The translations under genes were made by a program, and so were the position numbers. The notes under the pieces were generated by a model. It was not told where the DNA came from, did no database searches, and saw only the letters and a list, made by a program, of their open reading frames with translations. DNA of 64,000 bases from Nothopassalora personata (lineage: Eukaryota; Ascomycota; Dothideomycetes; Mycosphaerellales; Mycosphaerellaceae): NCBI GenBank assembly GCA_033816765.1, contig CM066295.1:1364001-1428000 (forward strand), read 5' to 3'. Within the stretch, counting starts at the first letter, position 1, and every line of letters starts with the position of its first letter. Shown one piece after another: positions 12,531-24,049 of the stretch.

Positions 12531-12950
12531 CGAGGGCGACTCTGCTTGCTAACACCGAACGCCGCCATACTCCCATTCACGCCTTGTATCAGTGGTGGGG
12601 CCTGGCCATTGCTACCATTACCACTCCGGAAGAAAGGCCCTGAAGTGAAGCTAGACCTTTCTTTCCGAACGACCTTGTCACCATCTTCATCGGATTTTTC
12701 GGCTGACAGGGGCGGTGAGTGCAACACGGTTGTGGAGGGCGCGCTTGACGGAGGCCATTCGACGACTTTGATCGAACTCTCTCGGCTTATCTTCTGGTCG
12801 CTAATCCAGGGTAAGACCCTGAACTGCGTAGTCATGTAATGCGAGCATCCATCAAAAAGCTCAGATTGGAGATCGGCACGCACATTTGCGTTGAACCGCG
12901 GAAGGCGGGTTGTGATACTAAAATATGGTTAGTTCACAAGCAGTCAGATA
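12531..12950. other. Intergenic, no gene recognised
   Basis: Short open frames without motifs. It lies on the 3' side of the minus-strand permease gene. Confidence 0.4.
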
Positions 12951-14743
12951 CTAGAGAAGCCATCTGCGCCACCACGAGGCACTTTTTTGAGGTGCCACGA
13001 CTCGCGCTCGCTTCTCGTCTTCTCTTTCCTGTTCGATCAGGAAGATCTCAGACAGATCCATGACGTCCAATGGTACAATTTTCGTCCTGAACAAAAGCCA
13101 AGAAATTGCCCATAAGCAGATGAAGATTGCTATGTCGATGTAGTACGTCAAGAAGCTCGATGTGCTCCATCGGCCCGGGAAGAAGACGCTGTATCCGGAT
13201 AACAGGATCACTAGGCACAACGCGAACAGCGTGGTCCAGGCGGCAAAGGGTTGCAGTGGGCTCTTGTACGGGAGACGATTGCGGCTGATGCCTTGGTGTC
13301 GAAGACCGTAGAAGAAGCGAAGGTATGTCACGCATATTACTGCCCAGCCAATCAAGCCCGCGATGGTGGTGATGTTGACAACTACGTTTGATCAGCATCC
13401 TTGTTGTGAAGCGGTTCTGACTCAGACTTACACCACCCGAAGACTACACTGCTGCTGCTGCCCAGCGAGAGATAGACCAGCGGCATAAAGATCAAGCTTA
13501 CCGTCACTGCAAGCCAAGGCGTGCCAAATCTGTTCGTCTTGAGGAAGGAGCGTGGAGCTTGTCCTTCCTCGGCGAGGCCATATAGTGTACGAGATGCCAA
13601 GAAAACGCATGAGCTTCCACAGCTGAAGGCGCTTGTACATACAACAGCGTTGATGATGCTTGGCAGCACTTTGATCCCAGCTCGTTGGAAAGCAATGACG
13701 AACGGACTCTGCTCTGCGGTGCCTGTCGATATGCCAAGGTTTGGGTCGTTGTACGGTACCAGAAGACCTAACACGAAACGGTCAGCAGCAGTTGCGGAAC
13801 ATTTGAGTACTCCATGACCTACCGACGACAAAGATTGAAAGCACGTAAAATACCAGGATCCGCCAGAAAGTCATGCGAACGGCATTGGGAATCACCTTGC
13901 GCGGATCTTGAGTTTCTGCTCCTGCTAAGGCTATGACCTGGACGTTGGCGTACGAGTACGCCGCAGAGATTAGAGTTGACCAGAAGCCGAGAAAGCGGCC
14001 AGTGTCTTCTGGTACCAGGTAGCTATTGAAGGGCCCAGGCTCCTTCCAATATCGAAAGCCGATGCGATTCTGCCCGGGCGAACCTCCTAGGTCAACGATG
14101 ACGCCAGCGAGGATCAATCCGATGATAAGCAGTATCTTCAACGCCGCGAAGAAGACCTCGCTCTCACCATAAGCTTTGACGGGGCTAAAATTAAGCGCCA
14201 AAATCACGACGATGAAGATGGAATACCAGACAGCTTGATTGATCGAAGCATCCCAGAAGTTGATCACCGTGGCTGCCGCCGAGAGCTCGGCTGGAGCAGT
14301 GACTGCCATTGTGTACCAGAAGTTCCAGCCTGTGGCACATCCGAGAGCAGGCTGTACGAACTTGGTTGCATGTCTGACAAAACCGCCCGTCACCGGCATG
14401 AATGCGCTAATCTCCCCAGTCATGAGAGCAACGCCCCAGGTAATGAGGCCCATGGCGATGTAACCGAAGAGAGCGCCTACAGGTCCAGCTGTTGCGATGG
14501 CTTGACCTGATGCTAGGAAGAGACCTGTACCCTGAAGAATGGTCAATCACTCGTCTACATTCCATGCCTGGCCGGTCTTACGATCATGCCCGCGATCGCG
14601 ATCATGTTGATATGGCGGCGTTGCAAGTCTCTTTTGACATTGCCTTTTCCATCGCGATTGGCAAGAGATTCAACGTCACCGCGTTGGAGATCTGAGCGCG
14701 TGATCGCTACGTCGACACCTGGTATCTTGGTCTCGGTAACCAT
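12951..14743 (-). CDS. Amino-acid permease, YAT family (Dip5-like)
   Basis: Model complement(join(12951..13381,13432..13767,13823..14531,14582..14743)), 545 aa; introns are 50, 55 and 50 nt with GTAAGA/GTAGGT/GTAAGT donors. The protein starts with a soluble tail, then KRDLQRRHINMIAIAGMIG and TGLFLASGQAI, the signature of fungal amino-acid permeases. It continues with about twelve hydrophobic segments and the block ANVQVIALAGAETQDPRKVI. The cytosolic tail is LSEIFLIEQEREDEKRARV. The overall pattern is closest, from memory, to dicarboxylic (Asp/Glu) permeases of the Dip5 type; substrate is an inference. The ATG at 14743 was chosen because the upstream in-frame stretch lacks any ATG before a stop. 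Location: plasma membrane. Confidence 0.88.
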
Positions 14744-15073
14744 CTTCTCAGCCGTCAGCTGCTGCACAGTGCTCTTAGTGCTCGTTGTAGGTTGTTGGCA
14801 TAAGCTTGACTTCGTGCTCAGCCAGCTGAGAGTCGCCAGCAGGATAGGCTATCGGTTAGGCATGGCACATCCGCATAGCTTATCGCGATCTTCCGGTCGA
14901 CCTTCCATGCCGCCTACTGACTTCAGGCGCATCCTCGGGTTGTCCTTGGCCGAAAGCTTGGCCGCGATAGGCGTGATCCTGCAGGTACAAGTTCGTGTAA
15001 CGGCTCCTTTGTGCGGAAGGATGGTCATACTGATACCGACAAGTAAAGACTCAGATTGGCCGACCTAAACGAG
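14744..15073. other. Divergent promoter region
   Basis: Separates the minus-strand permease from the plus-strand TIGR04076-like gene. No gene is seen; both promoters should lie here. Confidence 0.4.
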
Positions 15074-15473
15074 ATGGCCGACTCATTCGAATTGTATGAT
15101 CTGAAGGTGGAAGTGACTTGCCCCCCAGGCGAGAAGATATACTGTGGGGCCAAGGAAGGCGATCACTTCGTGCTTCGCGGCGAGATGCTGTATCTACCCG
15201 AGAAGCAAGGCTTCAGCATATACAGCCTCTGTATGTTCAATGATTTATTGTCACACGTGAGACATTGCGTGCGGCTGATCGAATTTAGCTGCCGTGCTGC
15301 CACTTCTTGCCGCAAAACAGCGACAGACCCACGCCAATGACTGGATGTCGACTGATGCTGTAGTGGCTTGCCCAGATCCCAATTGCAAGTCACAGCTCAA
15401 GATTACGAGGGTCGGGAGGAGAGAGTTCAGCCACGCAGAGACGACAGCGGTGCCGCTGCATCGCGACTCTTGA
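15074..15473 (+). CDS. Small TIGR04076-family-like protein
   Basis: Model join(15074..15230,15289..15473), 113 aa, one 58-nt intron (GTATGT...TTTAG). Exon 1 gives YDLKVEVTCPPGEKIYCGAK and GDHFVLRGEMLYLP. Exon 2 gives AVLPLLAAKQRQTHANDWM followed by VVACPDPNCKSQLKITR and REFSHAETTAVPL. The pattern matches what I recall of the TIGR04076 small-protein family (xVxVTVxEVxGxCPxGHKVGDxF, a LLP helix and a CPDPxN C-terminal strand). Function is unknown in the family. The start at 15074 is the first ATG; a TTG lies six codons upstream. The gene overlaps in position only antisense frames of the neighbouring GH3 relic. Confidence 0.72.
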
Positions 15474-15639
15474 ATTTGAATATGGCGAGAATCTGCGAAT
15501 AATTCTGCTCGCATCCTGTATATGCAGATCCATCGCAACTTGAAGTTGAATGTCTGTTTGCGGAGAAGCCAAGCATGATGGTGTACTAGATCATCTAGAG
15601 CGACATTGAAGTTCAGCCGTGTGCTCTTTTTGGTTCCAG

Positions 15640-17300
15640 CATGATCTTCGTGAAAGCTTTGAGGATGAGAATATGCCATTGAATACCTCAGTACGAGTGA
15701 TATGAACTGGCCATTGGTGAGGTCAACCACTCCTTGCACAGTGTTACCGAAGTTGGCTTTAGACATGTTGGCAATAACCTGGTCATCCACGAGAAGCACC
15801 GCATCGCCTTGTCCAGTGAGGGAAAAATGGTATGTTCCACTGACTTTGGGTTGGAAGATACCTTGGTAGACATACGAGAATACTTGCGGCCAATACGACC
15901 AGAGCTCTTCTGGGTATGACGCCGCCGTGACATTACTCACGAAGTCTGTTTGGTTGACAGGGCCTGAAAAGTCTGCTGTCGTGTAGTAGGTGCCATTGAG
16001 ACCACTGCCGGTGAACATGCTGGGTGGTAAAGTGTCCGTTCCGGGGAAGGCCTCAGTGAAGACCACCTCGATGCCTTCCTGCTGCCCACGCCACTTGAGA
16101 ACATCTAGCGGTGACCAGACTACCATAGACTCATCGATCACAAAGCCACCATGGTTCTCTGAGACTTGAATTTGATTCGTACCATCCATGCCGAACACTG
16201 CGATCTTCTAATACTGGCTCTCGACAGCGGGAGCGTTTCGCCTTCGTTCTTCAGCAGTACTGAGCCTTCTTCCGCCATCTGCTGAGCCAGATCTAAGTGG
16301 GCTTGTGTCCTCGCAACAGAATCTGCGTCGCCATGTAGCGCCACAATCTGGCCATCATGCCATCGATTCGAGAGAAGGGGATCGTGCCGTTCTCGACAGC
16401 TTCGACTAGTAGAACTCCGTAGTTCGCACGAAACCGCTATTCCAGTTCTAGCCAGCCGCCTGGCATGGAGATATCTAGGCCGGCCATAAAAGCAGCAACT
16501 GTACTGCGCGTGGAGAAATACCAGTCGGCAACGACGAATCATTCGAATCCCCAGTCTTGTCGTAAGGTCTGATTCAACAGCCAGTCGTTCTCACATGTGA
16601 AGAACCCAACCCATTGAGCATGGTGTACGAGCACATCTCTGAGGCCGCGTTGGCTTCTTGGACAGTCGCTTTGAACGCTGGCAGATAGACATCATGCAAG
16701 ACACGCTTGTCAACGTAGACATCCACATTCTCCCAATTGCGGCCCTCTCCGAAACGATTGGTGTATTCATTGTAAGCTGCAAAATGCCTGGGGCAAGCGA
16801 GAGCGCCTTGGCTTTGTACGCCTTGAACTCCGGCCACAGCCGTCCGGGCAATTAGCCATGGCCCTTCAGAGAGTGTCTCCGCAGCTCGTGCCCACAATGG
16901 CGACCTGGAATAATGGGTAAATGACATCAACACTGGAATTCTGCTGTCTGATCCCACTTACCTCAGGATGTTGATAGTGGGCGACAGAACGACATTACGA
17001 CCTTGAGCAATATGCTCTTGTACCAAAGCTTTGACGTAGGCGTACTCCAAGGAGACGCCAGGCGAAGTCGAGGTTCCGGGCGAATTGCGATTGAAATGTT
17101 GGCGGAGGCATTTGTAGGCGACGTGATGGTTAGGAGGGAGAGAAAGGAAGGGACAGGCGCGATAGGCCAACAAACAGAGCACGGTCCGTGCATCCGGGTT
17201 TCCACATTTGCCAACTTCTCCTCGTGGGCCACCACGCGGGAGACAAGACCATGTCCTCTTTCACCTGATCGTTTTATGATGTCGCTGTACACACCGGCAT
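15640..17300 (-). pseudogene. Broken GH3 beta-glucosidase with PA14 domain
   Basis: Reading downward on the minus strand I find family pieces in order but in shifting frames: HGPCSVCWPIAPVPSF and NVVLSPTIN (N-terminal barrel), GPWLIARTAVAGVQGVQSQG and ACPRHFAAYNEYTNRF. Next come LRQDWGFE, a TGA where Trp is expected, and FVVADWYFSTRST (the Asp of VVADW is the family nucleophile). Then EEGSVLLKNEGETLPLS, FGMDGTNQIQVSENHGG and a PA14 fold (GTYYTTADFSGP to FQPKVSGTYHFSLTGQGDAVLLVDDQV). The rest of the C-terminal domain and the fibronectin-III domain are missing; the sequence loses coding character near 15640. At least one nonsense and several frameshifts make it a pseudogene. Composition is normal, so this is ordinary decay rather than RIP. 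Confidence 0.82.
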
Positions 17301-17435
17301 CAATATTGCACTGTACAGCAGTCAGACACTGGAGCAGGCATTATTTCCGGCCGGACTGACTCTGTCTCGCAACTGATTACCTGTCCAACACCAAAATCTG
17401 CGCCGAGAACAAATTCAATTGGCTTGTACCTCACA

Positions 17436-19085
17436 ATGGCAACGCCAACAGATATGCACGCCAAGATGTCACATGTCAATCTAATGGTTGACACGATCGT
17501 GTCAAGCCTACCGGAGGAAGGTCTGCGGTCAGTCGTACGGTCCATGCTAGCGTCAGACCCTACGGTAACAACACTCTTCGAAGAACGTGCAAGAGACTAC
17601 CTAGTGAAAACCAACTCGAAGATCGATCAACTATTTGAAGATGCTGGAGGCTCTATTCAGCCGACGCATCAGTTCCAGGATGCTCAGCAAAAGTGCCGCG
17701 TTATGCTTGGCTGTGGCATGGGCTGGAAAAGCATCGAGCTTCTGGTCAACTTCGTCTTGCGATACACAGAGCTGGACACAACAACACCAACCGCTGTGGA
17801 TACAGCCAAAGCGCTTCAGTCGGTCGACGGCGACATAGTTCAGGCTCTGACGGCTGTTCAGAAGACTCTGCTCAACTCGACAGGCTCGCGAGCATTGTCC
17901 GAGGACGAGCATAAAAATCTTACTGAACTCAGAAATGCTCTTGTCAATTGTCAGCACAGCTGTTCAAAAAGATGTCTGGTCTATCCTTTCCAGCGGAGCT
18001 TAGCCGCCGTTTCGACCTCACTCAATTGGCCAGATGAGAGTAGAAAGGTATTGCCGGAGCAATCGACGACTATCACAATAAAGCCATTGTCAAGTGCTAT
18101 TGAAACTTTCCAGCTGGGTGGGAAGGTCCTGCCACGACTGTTCTCTGGCTTGTGGCAACTATCTAGTCCTGCTTGGGGAGTTGCTTCGCTTGATCAGATC
18201 CACCAACAATTTCAGCATTACGCAGCAGCAGGCTTCACGTCTTACGACATGGCAGACCATTACGGAGATGCCGAAGTTTTGTTTGGAAAGTTCCGCTCGG
18301 CGTGCAGAAATCCTGATGCGCTCTTTGGTGCAACGAAGTACTGTATCTTCACTCCGACTACCATCCACCAAGAGGTGGTTCGTGCCAACGTCACAGAAAG
18401 GTGCCAGCGTATGGCTTCGGATCACATCGATCTTCTCCAGTTCCACTGGCAATTATATGACGATCCGCAGTACTTGCAAGCCCTACAACATCTACAGGAG
18501 GACGATAGAGTCCACATGCTGGGTTTGTGCAATTTCGACACCGCAAGAATGGAAGAAATTCTAGAGGCTGGAATCGCCATCCGCACGAACCAGGTGCAAT
18601 TTTCTCTGATCGACTCACGGCCGACATCTCGCATGGGGGAGGTATGCCAGGAGCACAATGTAAAGCTTCTGACCTACGGCACTTTATGCGGAGGCTGGAT
18701 TTCCGAGAAGTGGTTAGGCAAAGACGACCCAGAACTCTTTGCCAAGGACATTACGCCCAGCCAACGCAAGTACTACGAGATGATCATCAACTGGGGTGGC
18801 TGGGAGTTGTTCCAGGAGTTGCTGGCGACTTTGAAGACGATTGCAACGAAACATCATGTCTCCATCTCGAATGTAGCCACGCGCTGGGTTCTAGACTTCC
18901 CATATGTCGGGGCAGTTATCATCGGGACCAGGATGGGCGTTAGTGGCCACGCCGAAGACAATCTGGCCTCGTATGGCTGGCGACTAGATGACCATGATCG
19001 AAGTTCCGTCGAGGAGATCATGACCAGGAGCAGGCGAGACCAGTTAATTCGCCTGCTGGGCGATTGCGGCGGTGAATATCGATAA
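17436..19085 (+). CDS. Aldo/keto reductase fused to an N-terminal helical domain
   Basis: Single exon, 549 aa; start is the first ATG after a TTG-initiated extension. Residues about 15-200 form a helical domain (IVSSLPEEGLRSVVRSMLAS, MLGCGMGWKSIELLVNFVLR, SVDGDIVQALTAVQKTLL) that I recognise only as a recurrent fungal domain without known function. Residues about 225-535 are an aldo/keto reductase barrel with the catalytic tetrad Asp271/Tyr276 (YDMADHYG), Lys301 (GATKY) and His337 (LLQFHWQ), plus GTLCGGWISEKWLG and a late IIGTRMG cofactor loop. It probably reduces aldehydes or ketones with NADPH in the cytosol; substrate unknown. No stop or splice site separates the halves, so the fusion appears real. 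Confidence 0.87.
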   Translation: MATPTDMHAKMSHVNLMVDTIVSSLPEEGLRSVVRSMLASDPTVTTLFEERARDYLVKTNSKIDQLFEDAGGSIQPTHQFQDAQQKCRVMLGCGMGWKSIELLVNFVLRYTELDTTTPTAVDTAKALQSVDGDIVQALTAVQKTLLNSTGSRALSEDEHKNLTELRNALVNCQHSCSKRCLVYPFQRSLAAVSTSLNWPDESRKVLPEQSTTITIKPLSSAIETFQLGGKVLPRLFSGLWQLSSPAWGVASLDQIHQQFQHYAAAGFTSYDMADHYGDAEVLFGKFRSACRNPDALFGATKYCIFTPTTIHQEVVRANVTERCQRMASDHIDLLQFHWQLYDDPQYLQALQHLQEDDRVHMLGLCNFDTARMEEILEAGIAIRTNQVQFSLIDSRPTSRMGEVCQEHNVKLLTYGTLCGGWISEKWLGKDDPELFAKDITPSQRKYYEMIINWGGWELFQELLATLKTIATKHHVSISNVATRWVLDFPYVGAVIIGTRMGVSGHAEDNLASYGWRLDDHDRSSVEEIMTRSRRDQLIRLLGDCGGEYR

Positions 19086-19671
19086 AGCCAACACTGGACG
19101 AGGTGTACGATCTTCCATACATATACAACAAAGTATGGGATCGCTGGGGCTCGGCCGCGAGGGAATGCTCAGCTGAGATGGTTAATTGCCGTCGATGGGC
19201 GACGTCATCTCCACATCCCCACCACATCCCCACATCCCGACTCTCTCTCCCTCCCCCCTACATACATCAATAATCCCTCCCCCATCTTCCCGGGCAGGGC
19301 AGGTCCAACGTCAGCTTCGACTCCGTTCCTGGTTGTAGCCAACCAGAGAAGCCTGTTGAACCCTACCGGTCATACTGCACGGCCGGGAATAGTACAGACG
19401 CGCGCACTATTCAACACTACAACACCGTAGTCTGCAATCAATTGATATTGTGATCAAATCGACGAATCACGCTCTAAGAACCCGGTCAATTACAATCGGG
19501 CCCAGGGTGTTGTGTGTTATTTTCGGGTGCATGGGGACCGACACGGCTAATGTTTCTTCGGAGCGAGACGCAGCGAAGGGCGAGTACAAAGATCGTGTTC
19601 CTTGCCCAGATGATCGATTTCCTTGAGCTTTCCCGCTGCTCAAAGCATTGTCTCTCGAGGAGCCGGCAAAG
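19086..19671. promoter_or_regulatory. Upstream region of the beta-galactosidase gene with C/T-rich tract
   Basis: A strongly pyrimidine-rich tract lies at about 19208-19290 (runs of ctctctccctccccccta type), typical of fungal core promoters, about 400 bp before the GH35 start codon. No gene is seen. Carbon-catabolite sites were not convincingly identified. Confidence 0.4.
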
Positions 19672-22600
19672 ATGTTATTTGGCAAGCTGTTGAAGGCCGC
19701 TGTGCTGTCTCTGGCTGCAGTCCAGACCGCAGCGATGACCATTGGCGGCAAGCCGAATATGATGATCAAGTCCTACAGAAGAGATGCCTTGCAAGACCTT
19801 GTGACATGGGACGAGGTGAGTGGTTGAACCAAGTTGTGGATGCCCGACCCAGACTGACATAAAGTCAAGCATTCGCTCTTCGTCCGCGGCGAGCGTGTAC
19901 TCTTCTACTCCGGAGAGTTCCATCCTTTCAGATTGCCGGTACCATCGCTGTGGCTTGACGTGTTTCAAAAGATTAAAGCGCTAGGCTACAACGGTGTCTC
20001 GGTATACTTTGACTGGGCACTGCTGGAGGGCAAGCCCGGTAACTTCGAGGCAGAGGGCATCTTTGCATTGGAACCATTCTTCGAAGCCGCGCAAACCGCA
20101 GGCATCTATCTCAACGCACGTCCTGGACCTTACATCAACGCAGAGGTCTCAGGTGGGGGCTATCCGGGCTGGCTTCAGCGAAACCCTGCTATCTTGAGAA
20201 CAAGGGACCCAGAGTATCTGCAAGCGACGGAGAACTACGTCGTCAGCATCTCCAAGATCATTGCCAAGGCTCAGATCACGAATGGAGGCCCTGTCGTACT
20301 GTTGCAGCCAGAAAATGAGTACACGCAGGCGACGGATGACATCGACCCATTCCCAGACCCGGTGTACTTTCAGTACGTGGAGGACCAGTTCCGCAACAAC
20401 AGCATCGTTGTACCATTCATCAACAATGATGCAAGTCCTAAAGGTTATTTCGCTCCAGGACCACCACGACAAGAAGCTGCTGTCGACATCTACGGTAAGA
20501 CTGCGTATACAAGAGTCCACCTACTTTACTAAGAGAGTTGATCAGGTCACGACGGGTATCCTCTCGGTTTCGACTGCGCGAATCCGTACACATGGCCGGA
20601 TGGAGCCTTACCAACCAACTATGGTGACCTCCACCAGCGGCAAAGCTCTAGCACGCCTTACTCGATCGCTGAGTTCCAAGGTGGATCTTTCGATCCATGG
20701 GGCGGTCCAGGGTTTGGCGAGTGTACTGCACTACTTGGTCCAGAATTTGAGAGAGTCTTCTACAAGAACGACTACTCATTCGGAGTTACGATCTTCAGCA
20801 TCTACATGACCTATGGAGGTACTAACTGGGGCAATCTCGGACACCCAGGCGGCTACACTAGTTACGACTATGGTGCAGTCATCACCGAGGAGCGGACTGT
20901 CGAGAGGGAAAAGTATAGCCAGGCCAAGCTGCAAGCGCAGTTCTTGCAAGCATCGCCAGCATATCTCACAGCTGTTCCACAGAAGAACAGCAATGCCGAA
21001 GGCGCATACACTGGCAACAGCGCTATTGCCACGACTGCGTTGCTCGGGAATGTCACGAACTTCTATGTCGTGAGGCACGCAGCATACAACACGTTTGATA
21101 CAACGAACTACAGCTTCACCTTTCCGACGAGCAAGGGCAACATCACTGTTGATGGACTTTCACTTCACGGCAGAGATTCCAAGATCTTCGTTAGCGATTA
21201 TGATGTCGGTGGCATCAACCTGCTCTATTCGACTGCGGAGATCTTCACATGGAAGAAGTACGGCAACAAGAAGGTCCTAGTGGTTTACGGCGGGCCTGGT
21301 GAGACCAATGAGCTCGGCATTGCGACCAATCAGACGGGCAAATGTGTCGAGGGACAAGACGTCCATACAGACAACAAGGGCGGCATTTCCGTCATCCGAT
21401 TCTCAACAAGCTCCGAACGCAAGGTTCTTGAGGTTGGCGATGACTTGACGGTCTACATTGTTGGTGAGTGAACTCGGACGAGAGATGATGAGCCCTTACT
21501 GAAGTCTTGCAGATCGCAACTCTGCGTACAACTACTGGGTCATCGATCTAGCTGACGATGCGACCTCCAAGAACTACACCAATTACAAGCACGCCACATC
21601 TGCTCCAATCGTGAAGGCGGGCTACCTGATTAGAACAGTGCAGGTGCAGGGTAGTAGCCTGCACTTGACTGGTGACATCAACGGCACTACTCCTGTCGAG
21701 GTTATTGGCGCACCACAGCCTCTTGACGAGCTGACCTTCAACGGCGAAAGTCTGAAGTTCGAACAAGCAGAGGATGGCGTAGTGACTGCTTCAGCCGAAT
21801 ACAAGAAGCCCGAGCTCAGTGTGCCAGACTTGAGCTCGATTGGCTGGAAGGTCCTCGACACGCTTCCGGAAATCGAGTCAGACTACGATGACAGTGCATG
21901 GACTGTCGCGAACTTGACTTACAGCAACAACACGATCCGCAATTTGACTACACCAACATCACTGTACGCGAGTGATTACGGGTATCACGCCGGTAGTCTG
22001 ATTTACCGTGGCCACTTCAAGGCCAACGGCAGCGAGAAAGAGCTTTACCTGGCAACACAAGGGGGCTCCGCGTATGGCCACTCACTCTGGCTCAACAACG
22101 AATTTGTAGGCTCATTCTATGGTGGTGATAAGTACGATACCTGGGACACAACTTACACTCTCCCTAAAACCACCGGCGGCAAGGACTACGTCATCACTGT
22201 CCTAGTCGACAACATGGGTCTTGACGAAGCGTTCAGAGTCGGGTCCGAGCAAATGAAGCGGCCACGCGGCGTCATCGACTTCGACCTCAAGGGCCACGAT
22301 AAGAGCAGCGTGACCTGGAAACTGACCGGCAATCTTCACGGCGAGGACTACGAAGACCACGTCCGTGGTCCACTGAACGAAGGTGGTCTCTACGCAGAGC
22401 GCCAAGGCTACCACCTTCCAGGCGCTCCCACTTCAGGCTGGAACGACAGCAAAACCGGGCCCATGGAAGGCATCGATGCCCCAGGTGTAGCCTTCTACGC
22501 CACGACCTTCGACCTCAACTTCCCGCAAGGCTACGATATTCCCCTCAGCTTCTCGTTCACGAATAGTAGTACCAACACGAGCCAGTCGACGCCGAGCTAT

Positions 22601-22861
22601 CGATGCCAGTTGTATGTCAATGGTTATCAGTTCGGAAAGTATGTCCACAACATTGGGCCACAGGACGATTTCCCTGTGCCGGAGGGCATTTGGAACTACC
22701 AGGGAAGCAATTATGTTGCCGTCAGCCTGTGGGCGCTGGAGAAGGAGGGTGCAAAGGTTGAGAAACTTGAACTCGTTGCGGGGACGCCTGTGCAGAGTGG
22801 GTTTGGACCTATTGAGCCGGCGCCGCAGACTGGGTGGAAGAAGAGGGATGGAGCGTATTGA
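19672..22861 (+). CDS. Secreted GH35 beta-galactosidase
   Basis: Model join(19672..19815,19870..20494,20546..21463,21513..22861), 1011 aa; introns are 54, 51 and 49 nt. Residues 1-19 form a signal peptide. The GH35 barrel follows ([56 protein letters not shown]), with the acid/base Glu in VLLQPENEY (about residue 198) and the nucleophile Glu in [15 protein letters not shown]. Then come the multi-domain beta-galactosidase C-terminal regions typical of Aspergillus/Penicillium LacA, which are about 1005 aa long. Many N-x-S/T sites fit a secreted glycoprotein. It hydrolyses terminal beta-galactosides (lactose, galactan side chains). All splice joins keep the family sequence continuous, for example [19 protein letters not shown]. 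Confidence 0.96.
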
Positions 22862-23285
22862 TGATGCTATAATGCTATAAGGCGCGTAGGACCGTAGGAT
22901 ATAGTCCGCCATTGACTTAGATTCTTGCAATGAGGCCCTTGCACTAAACTCCATCTATCTACACTGCCGGACCTAATGACGTGCGTTGCTCACAATCTGC
23001 TCACAATGTTGGCGAGAGGTTGTTCGGCGGTGCTTTGTCTTCCTCTTCGTCAAGACGATCGATTGACATTATTCACTTGCTATATCATCTCTTTCACATC
23101 CCCGCTTTATCGTCCGACCATTGTAATCCTCTATTTCGGGAACTCTTCTGATATATACCCCAAATTCTCCGCCTCTCTCAGTTCCCCTCCATCATCTGTT
23201 ACCATTACCCTTTCCTTGCTTTCCTTTGTATGCACCCTCCCTTCCCCAAGAGCTGGTCTCTTCTTCCACGCGACATACGTTCACA
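22862..23285. other. Intergenic between GH35 and the split HEXXH gene
   Basis: No gene seen. The part before 23286 is pyrimidine-rich and should be the promoter of the split gene. Confidence 0.4.
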
Positions 23286-23317
23286 ATGGGTAAAAACAAC
23301 AACCGTCATCGTAACAA

Positions 23318-23341
23318 CAGAAGAGCCTGCAGGCTCTTCTG
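23318..23341. repeat. Perfect 24-bp palindrome
   Basis: Core AGAGCCTGCAGGCTCT, extended by perfect pairing to 24 bp, in the 5' coding part of the split gene, exactly where the reading frame changes. Confidence 0.9.
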
Positions 23342-23687
23342 ATAACAATTGGCAAGGTAAGCAGAACCAAAATAGGCAGAATAATAACCACCGCGCAGGC
23401 GGCCACCAGAATAATGCCTCGCCGTTCAAGCAGCGGCGAGTGACACAAGGCTACAGTACCCAGGAGGCACAGCATTTCACCGACTACGACATGACCTCTC
23501 CCACGGAGGGTTGTCCGTGGGAGAAGATCCAAGACGATTTCGTGATAAATCTACACGAGCTTCCCTTCAAGATTCATCACCTCCTCAGCCAGCGGAACTT
23601 CATGGTCACGCGAGCAGAACCTGTTGGCACGTACGACTTCCGAGACGTGCTAGAAGACTGCCCCGGACTCCACTACGGGAGCCTTCA

Positions 23688-23692
23688 GCAAG
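23688..23692. repeat. Target-site duplication GCAAG, left copy
   Basis: GCAAG directly precedes the left LTR and recurs at 43693-43697 directly after the right LTR, as expected for integrase-mediated insertion of an LTR retrotransposon. Confidence 0.9.
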
Positions 23693-23936
23693 TGTAAAGC
23701 GCCAGGATAATGCATGGATAGCAGGTTTTGAGGGTGACATAACCTGATTTAGTATAGTGATTACTTGTTTTTAGAAAATAAGATTAGGCACCTAAATTAT
23801 AGGGATTAAGGGCTTCTTATTAAAAGAAGACTTATATAAGCACCTTAAGGGTGCTACTACTTATAAATAGTTTTTTATACCCTAATTTCTAGACTTAATA
23901 CCCTAGTTCTAAACTTCTATCTCTACTAGTTTTATA
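23693..23936 (+). repeat. Left LTR of outer Copia element
   Basis: 244 bp beginning TGTAAAGCGC and ending TTTTATA. It matches 43444-43692 along its length apart from a 5-bp indel and C-to-T/G-to-A changes. The canonical TG...CA ends are altered in one or both copies in the way RIP predicts (TG to TA, CA to TA). Confidence 0.9.
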
Positions 23937-24049
23937 GTTATAAGCCCGAGTTAAGTAACTTAGGGTCTCTATACGGAATTGTATATATCTATTAGACCTA
24001 ATTAAGGTATATAATAGATCTTAGGTAATACCTTTAGGACTACCCGTCC

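Larger units (their letters stand above)
23286..23692 (+). pseudogene. 5' half of a HEXXH-protein gene split by a 20-kb insertion
   Basis: The coding-like frame (23338-23692) includes NWQGKQNQNRQNNN, a Gln/Asn-rich stretch, then TDYDMTSPTEGCPWEKIQDD and GTYDFRDVLEDCPGLHYG. A well-placed ATG at 23286 (MGKNNNRHRNNRR) is in another frame; the switch coincides with a 24-bp palindrome at 23318-23341. The frame is cut at 23692 by the retrotransposon. Joining 23692 to 43698, that is, removing the element and one copy of GCAAG, keeps the frame open for another 52 codons. I do not recognise the family. Alternative: the start lies at the upstream in-frame ATG 23230. Confidence 0.7.

Noticed and set aside
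17003..17359. Plus-strand frame of 118 codons opposite the GH3 relic
   Set aside because: Shadow of the minus-strand pseudogene, whose family motifs are clear.
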